A stretch of DNA of 64,000 bases. Origin: Siphonodentalium dalli (Eukaryota > Mollusca > Scaphopoda > Gadilida > Siphonodentaliidae). The notes under the pieces are model-generated. The model made no database searches. It was not told the DNA's origin and saw only the letters and a list, made by a program, of their open reading frames with translations. Position numbers and translations under genes: made by a program. Location of the stretch: NCBI GenBank assembly GCA_032622095.1, contig CP136061.1:8462447-8526446 (forward strand). The letters run 5' to 3'. Below are positions 1 through 13,317 of the stretch, one piece after another. Position 1 is the first letter of the stretch, and each line of letters starts with the position of its first letter.

Positions 1-3000
1 AGGGGAATACGTCACAGTAAATGATGAGTTGGATTCGTTCGGGGTAAGGGGAATACGTCACAGTCAATGATGAGTTGGGTTGGTTCGGGTAAGGGGAATA
101 CGTCACAGTAAATGATGAGTTGGATTGATTCGGGGTAATGGGAATACGTCACAGTAAATGATGAGTTGGATTGGTTCGGGGTAAGGGGAATACGTCACAG
201 TAAATGATGAGTTGGATTGGTTCGGGGTAAAGGTAATACGCCACAGTAAATGATGAATTGGATATGTTCGGAGTAAGGGGAATACGTCAATGTAAATGAT
301 GAGTATGATTGGTTCGGGGTAAGGGGAATACGTCACAGTAAATGATGAGTAGGATTGGTTCGGGGTAAGGTGAATACGTCACAGTAAATGATGAGTTGGA
401 TTGGTTCTGGGTAAGGGGAATACGTCACAGTAAATGATGAGTTGGATTGATTCGGGGTAAAGGGAATACGCCACAGTAAATGATGAGTTGGATTGATTCG
501 GGGTAATGGGAATACGTCACAGTAATTGATGAGTTGGATTGGTTCTGGGTAAGGGGAATACGTCACAGTAAATGATGAGTTGGGTTGGTTCGGGGTAAAG
601 GTAATACGCCACAGTAAATGATGAGTTGGATTGATTCGGGGTAATGGGAATACGTCACAGTAAATGATGAGTTGGATTGGTTCGGGGTAAAGGTAATACG
701 CCACAGTAAATGATGAGTTGGATTGATTCGGGGTAATGGGAATACGTCACAGTAAATGATGAGTTGGATTGGTTCGGGGTAAGGGGAATACGTCACAGTA
801 AATGATGAGTTGGATTGGTTCGGAGTAAGGGGAATACGTCACAGTAAATGATGAGTTGGATTCGTTCGGGGTAAGGGGAATACGTCACAGTCAATGATGA
901 GTTGGGTTGGTTCGGGTAAGGGGAATACGTCACAGTAAATGATGAGTAGGATTGGTTCGGGTAAGGGAAATACGTCACAGTCAATGATGAGTAGGATTGG
1001 CTCGGGTAAGGGGAATACGTCACAGTCAATGATGAGTAGGATTGGTTCGGGGTAAGGGGAATACGTCACAGTAAATGATGAGCAGGATTGATTCGGGGTA
1101 AGGGGAATACGTCACAGTCAATGATGAGTTGCATTGATTCGGGGTGAGTGGAATACGTCACAATCAACGATGAGTCGGAACGGTTCGGAGTAAGGGGAAT
1201 ACGTCACAGTAAATGATGAGTTGGATTTGTTCGGGGTAAGGGGAATACGTCACAGTAAATGATGAGTTGGATTGGTTCGGGGTAATGGGAATACGTCACA
1301 GTAAATGATGAGTTGGATTGGTTCGGGGTAAGGGGAATACGTCACAGTAAATGATGAGTTGGATTGGTTCGGAGTAAGGGGAATACGTCACAGTAAATGA
1401 TGAGTTGGATTCGTTCGGGGTAAGGGGAATACGTCACAGTCAATGATGAGTTGGGTTGGTTCGGGTAAGGGGAATACGTCACAGTAAATGATGAGTTGGA
1501 TTGATTCGGGGTAATGGGAATACGTCACAGTAAATGATGAGTTGGATTGGTTCGGGGTAAGGGGAATACGTCACAGTAAATGATGAGTTGGATTGGTTCG
1601 GGGTAAAGGTAATACGCCACAGTAAATGATGAGTTGGATATGTTCGGAGTAAGGGGAATACGTCAATGTAAATGATGAGTATGATTGGTTCGGGGTAAGG
1701 GGAATACGTCACAGTAAATGATGAGTAGGATTGGTTCGGGGTAAGGGGAATACGTCACAGTAAATGATGAGTTGGATTGGTTCTGGGTAAGGGGAATACG
1801 TCACAGTAAATGATGAGTTGGATTGGTTCGGGGTAAAGGGAATACGCCACAGTAAATGATGAGTTGGATTGATTCGGGGTAATGGGAATACGTCTCAGTA
1901 ATTGATGAGTTGGATTGGTTCTGGGTAAGGGGAATACGTCACAGTAAATGATGAGTTGGGTTGGTTCGGGGTAAAGGTAATACGCCACAGTAAATGATGA
2001 GTTGGATTGATTCGGGGTAATGGGAATACGTCACAGTAAATGATGAGTTGGATTGGTTCGGGGTAAAGGTAATACGCCACAGTAAATGATGAGTTGGATT
2101 GATTCGGGGTAATGGGAATACGTCACAGTAAATGATGAGTTGGATTGGTTCGGGGTAAGGGGAATACGTCACAGTAAATGATGAGTTGGATTGGTTCGGA
2201 GTAAGGGGAATACGTCACAGTAAATGATGAGTTGGATTCGTTCGGGGTAAGGGGAATACGTCACAGTCAATGATGAGTTGGGTTGGTTCGGGTAAGGGGA
2301 ATACGTCACAGTAAATGATGAGTAGGATTGGTTCGGGTAAGGGAAATACGTCACAGTCAATGATGAGTAGGATTGGCTCGGGTAAGGGGAATACGTCACA
2401 GTCAATGATGAGTAGGATTGGTTCGGGGTAAGGGGAATACGTCACAGTAAATGATGAGCAGGATTGATTCGGGGTAAGGGGAATACGTCACAGTCAATGA
2501 TGAGTTGCATTGATTCGGGGTGAGTGGAATACGTCACAATCAACGATGAGTCGGAACGGTTCGGAGTAATGGGAATACGTCACAGTAATTGATGAGTTGG
2601 ATTGGTTCTGGGTAAGGGGAATACGTCACAGTAAATGATGAGTTGGGTTGGTTCGGGGTAAAGGTAATACGCCACAGTAAATGATGAGTTGGATTGATTC
2701 GGGGTAATGGGAATACGTCACAGTAAATGATGAGTTGGATTGGTTCGGGGTAAAGGTAATACGCCACAGTAAATGATGAGTTGGATTGATTCGGGGTAAT
2801 GGGAATACGTCACAGTAAATGATGAGTTGGATTGGTTCGGGGTAAGGGGAATACGTCACAGTAAATGATGAGTTGGATTGGTTCGGAGTAAGGGGAATAC
2901 GTCACAGTAAATGATGAGTTGGATTCGTTCGGGGTAAGGGGAATACGTCACAGTCAATGATGAGTTGGGTTGGTTCGGGTAAGGGGAATACGTCACAGTA

Positions 3001-6000
3001 AATGATGAGTAGGATTGGTTCGGGTAAGGGAAATACGTCACAGTCAATGATGAGTAGGATTGGCTCGGGTAAGGGGAATACGTCACAGTCAATGATGAGT
3101 AGGATTGGTTCGGGGTAAGGGGAATACGTCACAGTAAATGATGAGCAGGATTGATTCGGGGTAAGGGGAATACGTCACAGTCAATGATGAGTTGCATTGA
3201 TTCGGGGTGAGTGGAATACGTCACAATCAACGATGAGTCGGAACGGTTCGGAGTAAGGGGAATACGTCACAGTAAATGATGAGTTGGATTTGTTCGGGGT
3301 AAGGGGAATACGTCACAGTAAATGATGAGTTGGATTGGTTCGGGGTAATGGGAATACGTCACAGTAAATGATGAGTTGGATTGGTTCGGGGTAAGGGGAA
3401 TACGTCACAGTAAATGATGAGTTGGATTGGTTCGGAGTAAGGGGAATACGTCACAGTAAATGATGAGTTGGATTCGTTCGGGGTAAGGGGAATACGTCAC
3501 AGTCAATGATGAGTTGGGTTGGTTCGGGTAAGGGGAATACGTCACAGTAAATGATGAGTTGGATTGATTCGGGGTAATGGGAATACGTCACAGTAAATGA
3601 TGAGTTGGATTGGTTCGGGGTAAGGGGAATACGTCACAGTAAATGATGAGTTGGATTGGTTCGGGGTAAAGGTAATACGCCACAGTAAATGATGAGTTGG
3701 ATATGTTCGGAGTAAGGGGAATACGTCAATGTAAATGATGAGTATGATTGGTTCGGGGTAAGGGGAATACGTCACAGTAAATGATGAGTAGGATTGGTTC
3801 GGGGTAAGGGGAATACGTCACAGTAAATGATGAGTTGGATTGGTTCTGGGTAAGGGGAATACGTCACAGTAAATGATGAGTTGGATTGGTTCGGGGTAAA
3901 GGGAATACGCCACAGTAAATGATGAGTTGGATTGATTCGGGGTAATGGGAATACGTCACAGTAATTGATGAGTTGGATTGGTTCTGGGTAAGGGGAATAC
4001 GTCACAGTAAATGATGAGTTGGGTTGGTTCGGGGTAAAGGTAATACGCCACAGTAAATGATGAGTTGGATTGATTCGGGGTAATGGGAATACGTCACAGT
4101 AAATGATGAGTTGGATTGGTTCGGGGTAAAGGTAATACGCCACAGTAAATGATGAGTTGGATTGATTCGGGGTAATGGGAATACGTCACAGTAAATGATG
4201 AGTTGGATTGGTTCGGGGTAAGGGGAATACGTCACAGTAAATGATGAGTTGGATTGGTTCGGAGTAAGGGGAATACGTCACAGTAAATGATGAGTTGGAT
4301 TCGTTCGGGGTAAGGGGAATACGTCACAGTCAATGATGAGTTGGGTTGGTTCGGGTAAGGGGAATACGTCACAGTAAATGATGAGTAGGATTGGTTCGGG
4401 TAAGGGAAATACGTCACAGTCAATGATGAGTAGGATTGGCTCGGGTAAGGGGAATACGTCACAGTCAATGATGAGTAGGATTGGTTCGGGGTAAGGGGAA
4501 TACGTCACAGTAAATGATGAGCAGGATTGATTCGGGGTAAGGGGAATACTTCACAGTCAATGATGAGTTGCATTGATTCGGGGTGAGTGGAATACGTCAC
4601 AATCAACGATGAGTCGGAACGGTTCGGAGTAAGGGGAATACGTCACAGTAAATGATGAGTTGGATTTGTTCGGGGTAAGGGGAATACGTCACAGTTAATG
4701 ATGAGTTGGATTGGTTCGGGGTAAGGGGAATACGACACAGTAACTGATGAGTTGGATTGGTTCGGGGTAAGGCGAATACGTCACAGTAAATGAGTAGGAT
4801 TGGTTCGGGGTAAGGGGAATACGTCACAGTCAATGATGAGTTGCATTGATTCGGGGTGAGGGGAATACGTCACAATCAACGATGAGTCGGAACGGTTCGG
4901 AGTAAGGGGAATACGTCACAGTAAATGATGAGTTGGATTTGTTCGGGTTAAGGGGAATACGTCACAGTTAATGATGAGTTGGATTGGTTCGGGGTAAGGG
5001 GAATACGACACAGTAACTGATGAGTTGGATTGGTTCGGGGTAAGGGGAATACGCCAAAGTCAATGATGAGTTGGATTGATGCGGGGTAAGGGGGAATACG
5101 TCACAGTAAATGATGAGTTGGGTTGGTTCGGGGAAAGGGGGAGTACGTCACAGTAAATGATGAGATGTGTTTGTTCGGGGTAAGGGGAGTACGTCACAGT
5201 CAATGATGAGTTGCGTTGGTTCAGGGTAAGGGGGAGGACGTCACAGTAAATGATGAGATGTGTTTGTTCGGGGTAAGGGGAATACATCACAGTAAATGAT
5301 GAGTTGGGTTGGTTCGGGGTAAGCGGAGGACGTCACAGTAAATGATGAGATGCGTTTGTTCGGGGTAAGGGGGGATACGTCACAGTAAATGTTGAGATGT
5401 GTTTGTTCGGGGTAAGCGGAGTACGTCACATTAAATGATGAGATGTGTTTGTTCGTGGAAAGGGGGATTACGTCACAGTAAATGATGAGTTGGATTCGTT
5501 CGGGGTAAGGGGAATAGGTCACAGTAAATGATGAGTTGGATTCGTTCGAGGTAAGGCGAATACGTCACAGTAAATGATGAGTAGGATTGGTTCGGGGTAA
5601 GGGGAATACGTCACAGTAAATGATGAGTTGGTTCGTTCGGGGTAAGGGGAATACGTCACAGAAAATGATGAGTTGGATTGAATACGTCACAATAAATGAT
5701 GAGTTGGGTTTGTTCGGGGTAAGGGGGAATACCTCACAGTGAATGATGAGTTGGGTTGGTTCGGGGTAAGGGGGAGTACGTCACAGTAAATGATGAGTTG
5801 GATCTGTTCGGGTAAGGGAAATACGTCACAGTCAATGATGAGTAGGATTGGTTCGGGTAAGGGGAATACGTCACAGTAAATGATGAGTTGGATCTGTTCG
5901 GGTAAGGGAAATACGTCACAGTCAATGATGAGTAGGATTGGTTCGGGGTAAGGGGAATACGTCACAGTAAATGATGAGTAGGATTGGTTCGGGTAAGGGA

Positions 6001-9000
6001 AATACGTCACAGTCAATGATGAGTAGGATTGGTTCGGGGTAAGGGGAATACGTCACAGTAAATGATGAGTTTGATCTGTTCGGGTAAGGGAAATACGTCA
6101 CAGTCAATGATGAGTAGGATTGGTTCGGGGTAAGGGGAATACGTCACAGTAAATGATGAGTAGGATTGGTTCGGGTAAGGGGAATACGTCACAGTAAATG
6201 ATGAGTTGGATCTGTTCGGGTAAGGGAAATACGTCACAGTCAATGATGAGTAGGATTGGTTCGGGTAAGGGAAATACGTCACAGTCAATGATGAGTTGGA
6301 TCTGTTCGGGTAAGGGAAATACGTCACAGTAAATGATGAGTAGGATTGGTTCGGGGTAAGGGAAATACGTCACAGTCAATGATGAGTTGGATCTGTTCGG
6401 GTAAGGGAAATACGTCACAGTCAATGATGAGTAGGATTGGTTCGGGGTAAGGGGAATACGTCACAGTAAATGATGAGTAGGATTGGTTCGGGTAAGGGGA
6501 ATACGTCACAGTAAATGATGAGTTGGATTGGTTCGGGTAAGGGAAATACGTCACAGTCAATGATGAGTAGGATTGGTTCGGGTAAGGGAAATACGTCACA
6601 GTCAATGATGAGTAGGATTGGTTCGGGTAAGGGAAATACGTCACAGTCAATGATGAGTAGGATTCGTTCGGGTAAGGGAAATACGTCACAGTCAATGATG
6701 AGTAGGATTCGTTCGGGTAAGGGAAATACGTCACAGTCAATGATGAGATGGATCTGTTCGGGGTAAGGGGAATACGTCACAGTAAATGATGAGATGGATC
6801 TGTTCGGGTAAGGGAAATACGTCACAGTCAATGATGAGTAGGATTGGTTCGGGTAAGGGATATACGTCACAGTCAATGATGAGTAGGATTGGCTCGGGTA
6901 AGGGAAATACGTCACAGTCAATGATGAGTAGGATTGTTCGGGGTAAGGGGAATACGTCACAGTCAATGATGAGTAGGATTGGTTCGGGGTAAGGGGAATA
7001 CGTCACAGTAAATGATGAGTTGGATTGGTTCGGTGTAAGGGGAATACGTCACAGTCAATGATGAGTTGGATTGATTCGGGGTAATGGGAATACGTCACAG
7101 TAAATGATGAGTTGGATTCGTTCGGGATAAGGGGAATACGTCACAGTCAATGATGAGTAGGATTGTTCGGGGTAAGGGGAATACGTCACAGTCAATGATG
7201 AGTAGGATTGGTTCGGGGTAAGGGGAATACGTCACAGTAAATGATGAGTTGGATTGGTTCGGTGTAAGGGGAATACGTCACAGTCAATGATGAGTTGGGT
7301 TGGTTCGGGTAAGGGGAATACGTCACAGTAAATGTTGAGTTGGATTGGTTCGGTGTAAGGGGAATACGTCACAGTCAATGATGAGTAGGATTGGTTCGGG
7401 GTAAGGGGAATACGTCACAGTAAATGATGAGTTGGATTGGTTCGGGGTAATGGGAATACGTCACAGTAAATGATGAGTTGGATTCGTTCGGGGTAAGGGG
7501 AATACGTCACTGTAAATGATGAGTTGGGTTGGTTCGGGTAAGGGGAATACGTCACAGTAAATGTTGAGTTGGATTGGTTCGGTGTAAGGGGAATACGTCA
7601 CAGTCAATGATGAGTAGGATTGGTTCGGGGTAAGGGGAATACGTCACAGTAAATGATGAGTTGGATTGGTTCGGGGTAATGGGAATACGTCACAGTAAAT
7701 GATGAGTTGGATTCGTTCGGGGTAAGGGGAATACGTCACAGTAAATGATGAGTTGGATTGGTTCGGAGTAAGGGGAATACGTCACAGTAAATGATGAGTT
7801 GGATTCGTTCGGGGTAAGGGAGTACGTCACATTAAATGATGAGATGTGTTTGTTCGGGGTAAGGGGGAATACGTCACAGTAAATGATGAGATGTGTTTGT
7901 TCGGGGTAAGGGGGAATACGTCACAGTAAATGATGAGTTGGATTGATTCGGGGTAAGGGGAATACGTCACAGTAAATGATGAGTAGGATTGGTTCGGGGT
8001 AAGGGGAATACGTCACAGTAAATGATGAGTAGGATTGGTTCGGGTAAGGGGAATACGTCACAGTAAATGATGAGTAGGATTGGTTCGGGTAAGGGAAATA
8101 CGTCACAGTCAATGATGAGTAGGATTGGTTCGGGGTAAGGGGAATACGTCACAGTCAATGATGAGTAGGATTGGTTCGGGGTAAGGGGAATAGTTCACAG
8201 TAAATGATGAGTAGGATTGGTTCGGGGTAAGGGGAATACGTCACAGTCAATGATGAGTAGGATTGGTTCGGGGTAAGGGGAATACGTCACAGTAAATGAT
8301 GAGTAGGATTGGTTCGGGTAAGGGAAATACGTCACAGTCAATGATGAGTAGGATTGGTTCGGGGTAAGGGGAATACGTCACAGTAAATGAAGAGTTGGAT
8401 TGGTTCGGAGTAAGGGGAATACGTCACAGTAAATGATGAGTTGGATTGGTTCGGGGTAATGGGAATACGTCACAGTAAATGATGAGTTGGATTGGTTCGG
8501 GGTAAGGGGAATACGTCACAGTAAATGATGAGTTGGATTGGTTCGGAGTAAGGGGAATACGTCACAGTAAATGATGAGTTGGATTCGTTCGGGGTAAGGG
8601 GAATACGTCACAGTCAATGATGAGTTGGGTTGGTTCGGGTAAGGGGAATACGTCACAGTAAATGATGAGTTGGATTGATTCGGGGTAATGGGAATACGTC
8701 ACAGTAAATGATGAGTTGGATTGGTTCGAGGTAAGGGGAATACGTCACAGTAAATGATGAGTTGGATTGGTTCGGGGTAAAGGTAATACGCCACAGTAAA
8801 TGATGAGTTGGATATGTTCGGAGTAAGGGGAATACGTCAATGTAAATGATGAGTATGATTGGTTCGGGGTAAGGGGAATACGTCACAGTAAATGATGAGT
8901 AGGATTGGTTCGGGGTAAGGGGAATACGTCACAGTAAATGATGAGTTGGATTGGTTCTGGGTAAGGGGAATACGTCACAGTAAATGATGAGTTGGATTGG

Positions 9001-10495
9001 TTCGGGGTAAAGGGAATACGCCACAGTAAATGATGAGTTGGATTGATTCGGGGTAATGGGAATACGTCACAGTAATTGATGAGTTGGATTGGTTCTGGGT
9101 AAGGGGAATACGTCACAGTAAATGATGAGTTGGGTTGGTTCGGGGTAAAGGTAATACGCCACAGTAAATGATGAGTTGGATTGATTCGGGGTAATGGGAA
9201 TACGTCACAGTAAATGATGAGTTGGATTGGTTCGGGGTAAAGGTAATACGCCACAGTAAATGATGAGTTGGATTGATTCGGGGTAATGGGAATACGTCAC
9301 AGTAAATGATGAGTTGGATTGGTTCGGGGTAAGGGGAATACGTCACAGTAAATGATGAGTTGGATTGGTTCGGAGTAAGGGGAATACGTCACAGCAAATG
9401 ATGAGTTGGATTCGTTCGGGGTAAGGGGAATACGTCACAGTCAATGATGAGTTGGGTTGGTTCGGGTAAGGGGAATACGTCACAGTAATTGATGAGTTGG
9501 ATTGGTTCTGGGTAAGAGGAATACGTCACAGTAAATGATGAGTTGGATCGGTTCGGGTAAGGGAAATACGTCACAGTAAATGATGAGTTGGGTTGGTTCG
9601 GGTAAGGGGAATACGTCACAGTAAATGATGAGTTGGATTGGTTCGGGGTAAGGGGAATACGTCACAGTAAATGATGAGTTGGATTGGTTTGGGGTAAAGG
9701 TAATACGCCACAGTAAATGATGAGTTGGATTGATTCGGGGTATTGGGAATACGTCACAGTAAATGATGAGTTGGATTGGTTCGGGGTAAGGGGAATACGT
9801 CACAGTAAATGATGAGTTGGATTGGTTCGGAGTAAAGGGAATACGTCACAGTAAATGATGAGTTGGATTGGTTCGGGGTAAGGGGAATACGTCACAGTAA
9901 TTGATGAGTTGGATTGGTTCGGGGTAAGGGGAATACGTCACAGTAAATGATGAGTTGGATTGGTTCGGGGTAAGGGGAATACGTCACAGTAAATGTTGAG
10001 TTGGATTGGTTCGGAGTAAGGGGAATACGTCACAGTAAATGATGAGTAGGATTGGTTCGGGGTAAGGGGAATACGTCACAGTAAATGATGAGTTGGATTG
10101 GTTCTGGGTAAGGGGAATACGTCACAGTAATTGATGAGTTGGATTGATTCGGGGTAATGGGAATACGTCACAGTAATTGATGAGTTAGATTGGTTCGGAG
10201 TAAGGGGAATACGTCACAGGAAATGATGAGTTGGATTGATTCGGGGTAATGGGAATACGTCACAGTAAATGATGAGTTGGGTTGGTTCGGGTAAGGGGAA
10301 TACGTCACAGTCAATGATGAGTTGGATTGGTTCGGGGTAAGGGGAATACGTCACATTCAAAGATGAGTTGGATTGGTTCGGAGTAAGGGGAATACGTCAC
10401 AGTAAATGATGAGTTGGATTGGTTCGGGGTAAGGGGAATACGTCACAGTAATTGATGAGTTGGATTGTTTCGTGTTAAGGGGAATACGTCACAGT
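1..10495 (+). repeat. 46-bp satellite array with 1376-bp higher-order repeat
   Basis: About 228 head-to-tail monomers of 46 bp, with frequent 45-bp variants lacking one G in the TTCGGGG run. Each monomer carries ATACGTCACAG, AATGATGAGT and GGTTCGGGGTAAGG. The array already runs at the left window edge and ends at about 10495, where the phrase CACAGTAATGCTCTTA leaves the repeat. Marker blocks recur at 793, 2169, 2856 and 4232, and at 563, 1939, 2626, 4002 and 9113. The spacings of 1376 and 687 bp show a higher-order unit of about 30 monomers plus a shortened 15-monomer copy. The part from 4.6 to 8.4 kb is less regular and richer in 45-bp variants. Many short open frames cross the array because few monomer phases contain stops. 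They are low-complexity and not genes. Confidence 0.97.
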
Positions 10496-11472
10496 AATGC
10501 TCTTAAGATTGGTTCTTTGTCTCGTATTCATTCCTTGAACGATAAGTTAACTTAATTTTAGATATGCAATACAAGACGAGTCTTTCACATAACCGACGTA
10601 CGTTATCTACATATAGAATCACCCCAATACAGCGCGAATATATCTACTGATTGTTTCGAGCTGCTAGCCTGCCCATGGTATTTTACCGACCTGCTCTGAC
10701 GAATTTATCTGTAGCTTTGCCGGGCCATTAGGCTATGTGTATAGCTGAAAGAATCACCATCGTCGTTGACAGGGGTGGTGAGGATATTGTCTACTCCCCG
10801 TATTGAAGAATGTGCCCGTGGGTTCCGTCCGTTGTTGTGTTTATGTCACCTTACCCTCGTGTCACAGGGAGACTATAACGTTACCCACTCACATTATTCC
10901 AAACAGTTTGACATAAAGTTAAATAAGTTTTTACGATGACTACCATAACGGACCCCATTGATACAATACATGATATATTATGTATTTTTTGTAATTTTGA
11001 ACTGTACGAGTTAAATGCTATTTGCAGTCAATTGAATCCCAAATTGGTAACCTAGCCCATGCATAGCCCTTGACGGTGACTCACCTATCTAAATAGTCTC
11101 GTATACGGCCGCTACCACCCTTACCACACCAATTTCCGTGGCCATTGAACTTCCACGAGAACACTCCTGTGACCGTTTGTATCATTGACGCGAAGTTGTA
11201 GAGAGACCTTCTATCAACGTCATGTTCCTCGTTAGTTACTGTCTGTTCCTTGTTTATGATACTCTCGGCGATTCCATGAGATTCTCGGAGATTCTCGGAG
11301 ATTCTCGGCTATAATGATATAAACGGATTAATTTAGGACACCATGCCGATTGTACCTGTTTAGTTTGTTTTGATGCTATTTGTAGAAATAAAACTACATG
11401 GTAAGAATAACGTGCTTGGAATTCGAGATACTAATAGAACGGAAATGGACGCCATTTTATCACCGGATACGA
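10496..11472 (+). repeat. Satellite-flanking segment, paralogue A
   Basis: Non-coding sequence directly distal to the satellite. It is homologous, in the same orientation, to 37401-37520, 38200-38345 and 47123-47620. Shared landmarks are GAACGATAAGT just after the satellite, TTGACATAAAGTTAAATAAG, GACCCCATTGATACAATA and the short tandem GATTCTCGGA at 11280-11307 (47430-47456 in the other copy). No open frame of note is present. The comparison gives the uninterrupted version of a site that carries an 8.78-kb insertion in the other copy. Confidence 0.85.
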
Positions 11473-12950
11473 ATAGCATTACCATAGATACTTAATTATG
11501 TATATTGCTTACTATCTATAGATAATTAATAGTATTACCATATATACTTAATTATGTATATTGTTTACCATCTGTAGATAATTAATAGCATTACCATAGA
11601 TACTTAATTATGTATATTGTTTACCATCTATAGATAATTAATAGTATTACCATATATATTTAATTATGTATATTGTTTACCATCTGTAGATAATTAATAG
11701 TATTACCATAGATACTTAATTATGTATATTGTTTACTATCTGTAGATAATTAATAGCATTACCATAGATACTTAATTATGTATATTGTTTACCATCTATA
11801 GATAATTAATAGCATTACCACAGATACTTAATTATGTATATTGTTTACCATCTGTAGATAATTAATAGCATTACCATAGATACTTAATTATGTATATTGT
11901 TTACCATCTGTAGATAATTAATAGCATTACCATAGATACTTAATTATGTATATTGTTTACCAACTGTAGATAATTAATAGTATTACCATAGATACTTAAT
12001 TATGTATATTGTTTACCATCTATAGATAATTAATAGCATTACCATAGATACTTAATTATGTATATTGTTTACCATCTATAGATAATTAATAGTATTACCA
12101 TAGATACTTAAAGGGGTACTGTACGCCAAATGTTGTTGTTGGTTTCTATAGTCTCCGAGTCAGAGAATAAGGTAACAATTTTTTCATTATTTGAAAGTCT
12201 GTTGAGTACGAAGTAGTGTTACGGATGACAAATTTACCGGAATGCAAAAATACAAATTGTCGTTGTCGAGTAATTTTTGTACAGTTTTCAACCAAATGAA
12301 ACAAATAAAAGTTATAATATAGGCATACTAGTCCAATATAATCATTTAAGTTATTGTATCGTCGCTAGTCAGTGAGTGACTTGAGTGTTCTCCCCGTATC
12401 ATTATAATATTTTAAGCAATTGTGTGTGCGATCGGTTTAACATCCAGTATCCCTCAATTACTTTATTTTGATTACGGAAATTCGTAATTTAATTGACGCC
12501 ATTTTATGGCTCCAGTCATAAATTCAATTTATATCAAATTATTAACTTTTAAATTATTACATTTTAAGATAGCATATTAACCTGAGCGTTTACAGAATAC
12601 ATCTTCGACTCAAATTACTTATGTTTCTATATATTATCGATATTAGATCGTTGTTGTCACCGGAAATGTAATGCAAATGGCGTACAGTACCCCTTTAATT
12701 ATGTATATTGTTTACCATCTATAGATAATTAATAGCATTACCATAGATACTTAATTATGTATATTGTTTACCATCTGTAGATAATTAATAGCATTACCAT
12801 AGATACTTAATTATGTATATTGTTTACCATCTATAGATAATTAATAGCATTACCATAGATACTTAATTATGTATATTGTTTACCATCTGTAGATAATTAA
12901 TAGCATTACCATAGATACTTAATTATGAATATTGTTTACCATCTACAGAT
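11473..12950 (+). repeat. 56-bp AT-rich minisatellite, interrupted
   Basis: Tandem copies of a 56-bp unit containing TTAATTATGTATATTG, TTTACCATCTATAG and GCATTACCATAGATAC. About 11 units lie at 11473-12111 and about 4.5 at 12695-12950, split by a TTAA-flanked insertion. Units differ by only a few substitutions such as CTATAG/CTGTAG and GCATTACC/GTATTACC. The paralogous segment near 47600 keeps only a single degenerate unit-like stretch. Confidence 0.95.
12112..12694. mobile_element. 583-bp TTAA-flanked MITE inside the minisatellite
   Basis: The element is bounded by perfect 17-bp inverted repeats AGGGGTACTGTACGCCA and its complement, and is flanked on both sides by TTAA. TTAA occurs once in every surrounding 56-bp unit, so the neighbouring units give the empty site and the duplication is convincing. 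No coding capacity is seen, so it is a non-autonomous DNA transposon. TTAA duplication with ends beginning AGGG fits the Kolobok superfamily better than piggyBac. That family assignment is inference. Confidence 0.88.
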
Positions 12951-13222
12951 AGTTGTTTGCGGAAATGGTTTGCATATATAGATACTCGTTTGTGTACTTA
13001 TAGGGTCGTCTATATTGCTGCAGATATGTATATCGTCTATATTGCTGTAGATGTAGATTTGTGTGATGTCACAGATTAGGTATTGAGAACGGTAGATGGA
13101 GAAAACGGAATCGCAAACATAAAATCAGTAACAAAGATAGTTCATGTGCAGTTTGTAACACCTTGTTGTGCTATAAATTCTATTTTATTATTTTGTGTCC
13201 GCGTCTTGAACAATTACGAGAA

Positions 13223-13317
13223 AAATACATTCCGAAGGCATAAATACATTCCGAAGGCATAAATACATTCCGAAGGCAAAAATACATTCCGAAGGCAAAA
13301 ATACATTCCGAAGGCAT
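13223..13317 (+). repeat. Five 19-bp tandem copies
   Basis: Five head-to-tail copies of a 19-bp unit containing ATACATTCCGAAGGCA. Copies differ only at a T/A position after GGCA. Confidence 0.95.

Noticed and set aside
6515-6992. Plus-strand frames with MMSRIGSGKGNTSQS repeats
   Set aside because: The 45-bp satellite variant is in frame with itself, giving apparent repeat proteins.
103-9803. Many minus-strand frames of 60-180 codons with repeated PYPNQS / CDVFPLP motifs
   Set aside because: They are the 46-bp satellite read in different phases; the same protein recurs at every higher-order copy and there is no gene structure.
1-10495. Possible CRISPR array (short repeats at regular spacing)
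   Set aside because: The repeats are contiguous tandem monomers with no unique spacers, in a eukaryotic context with LINEs and MITEs.
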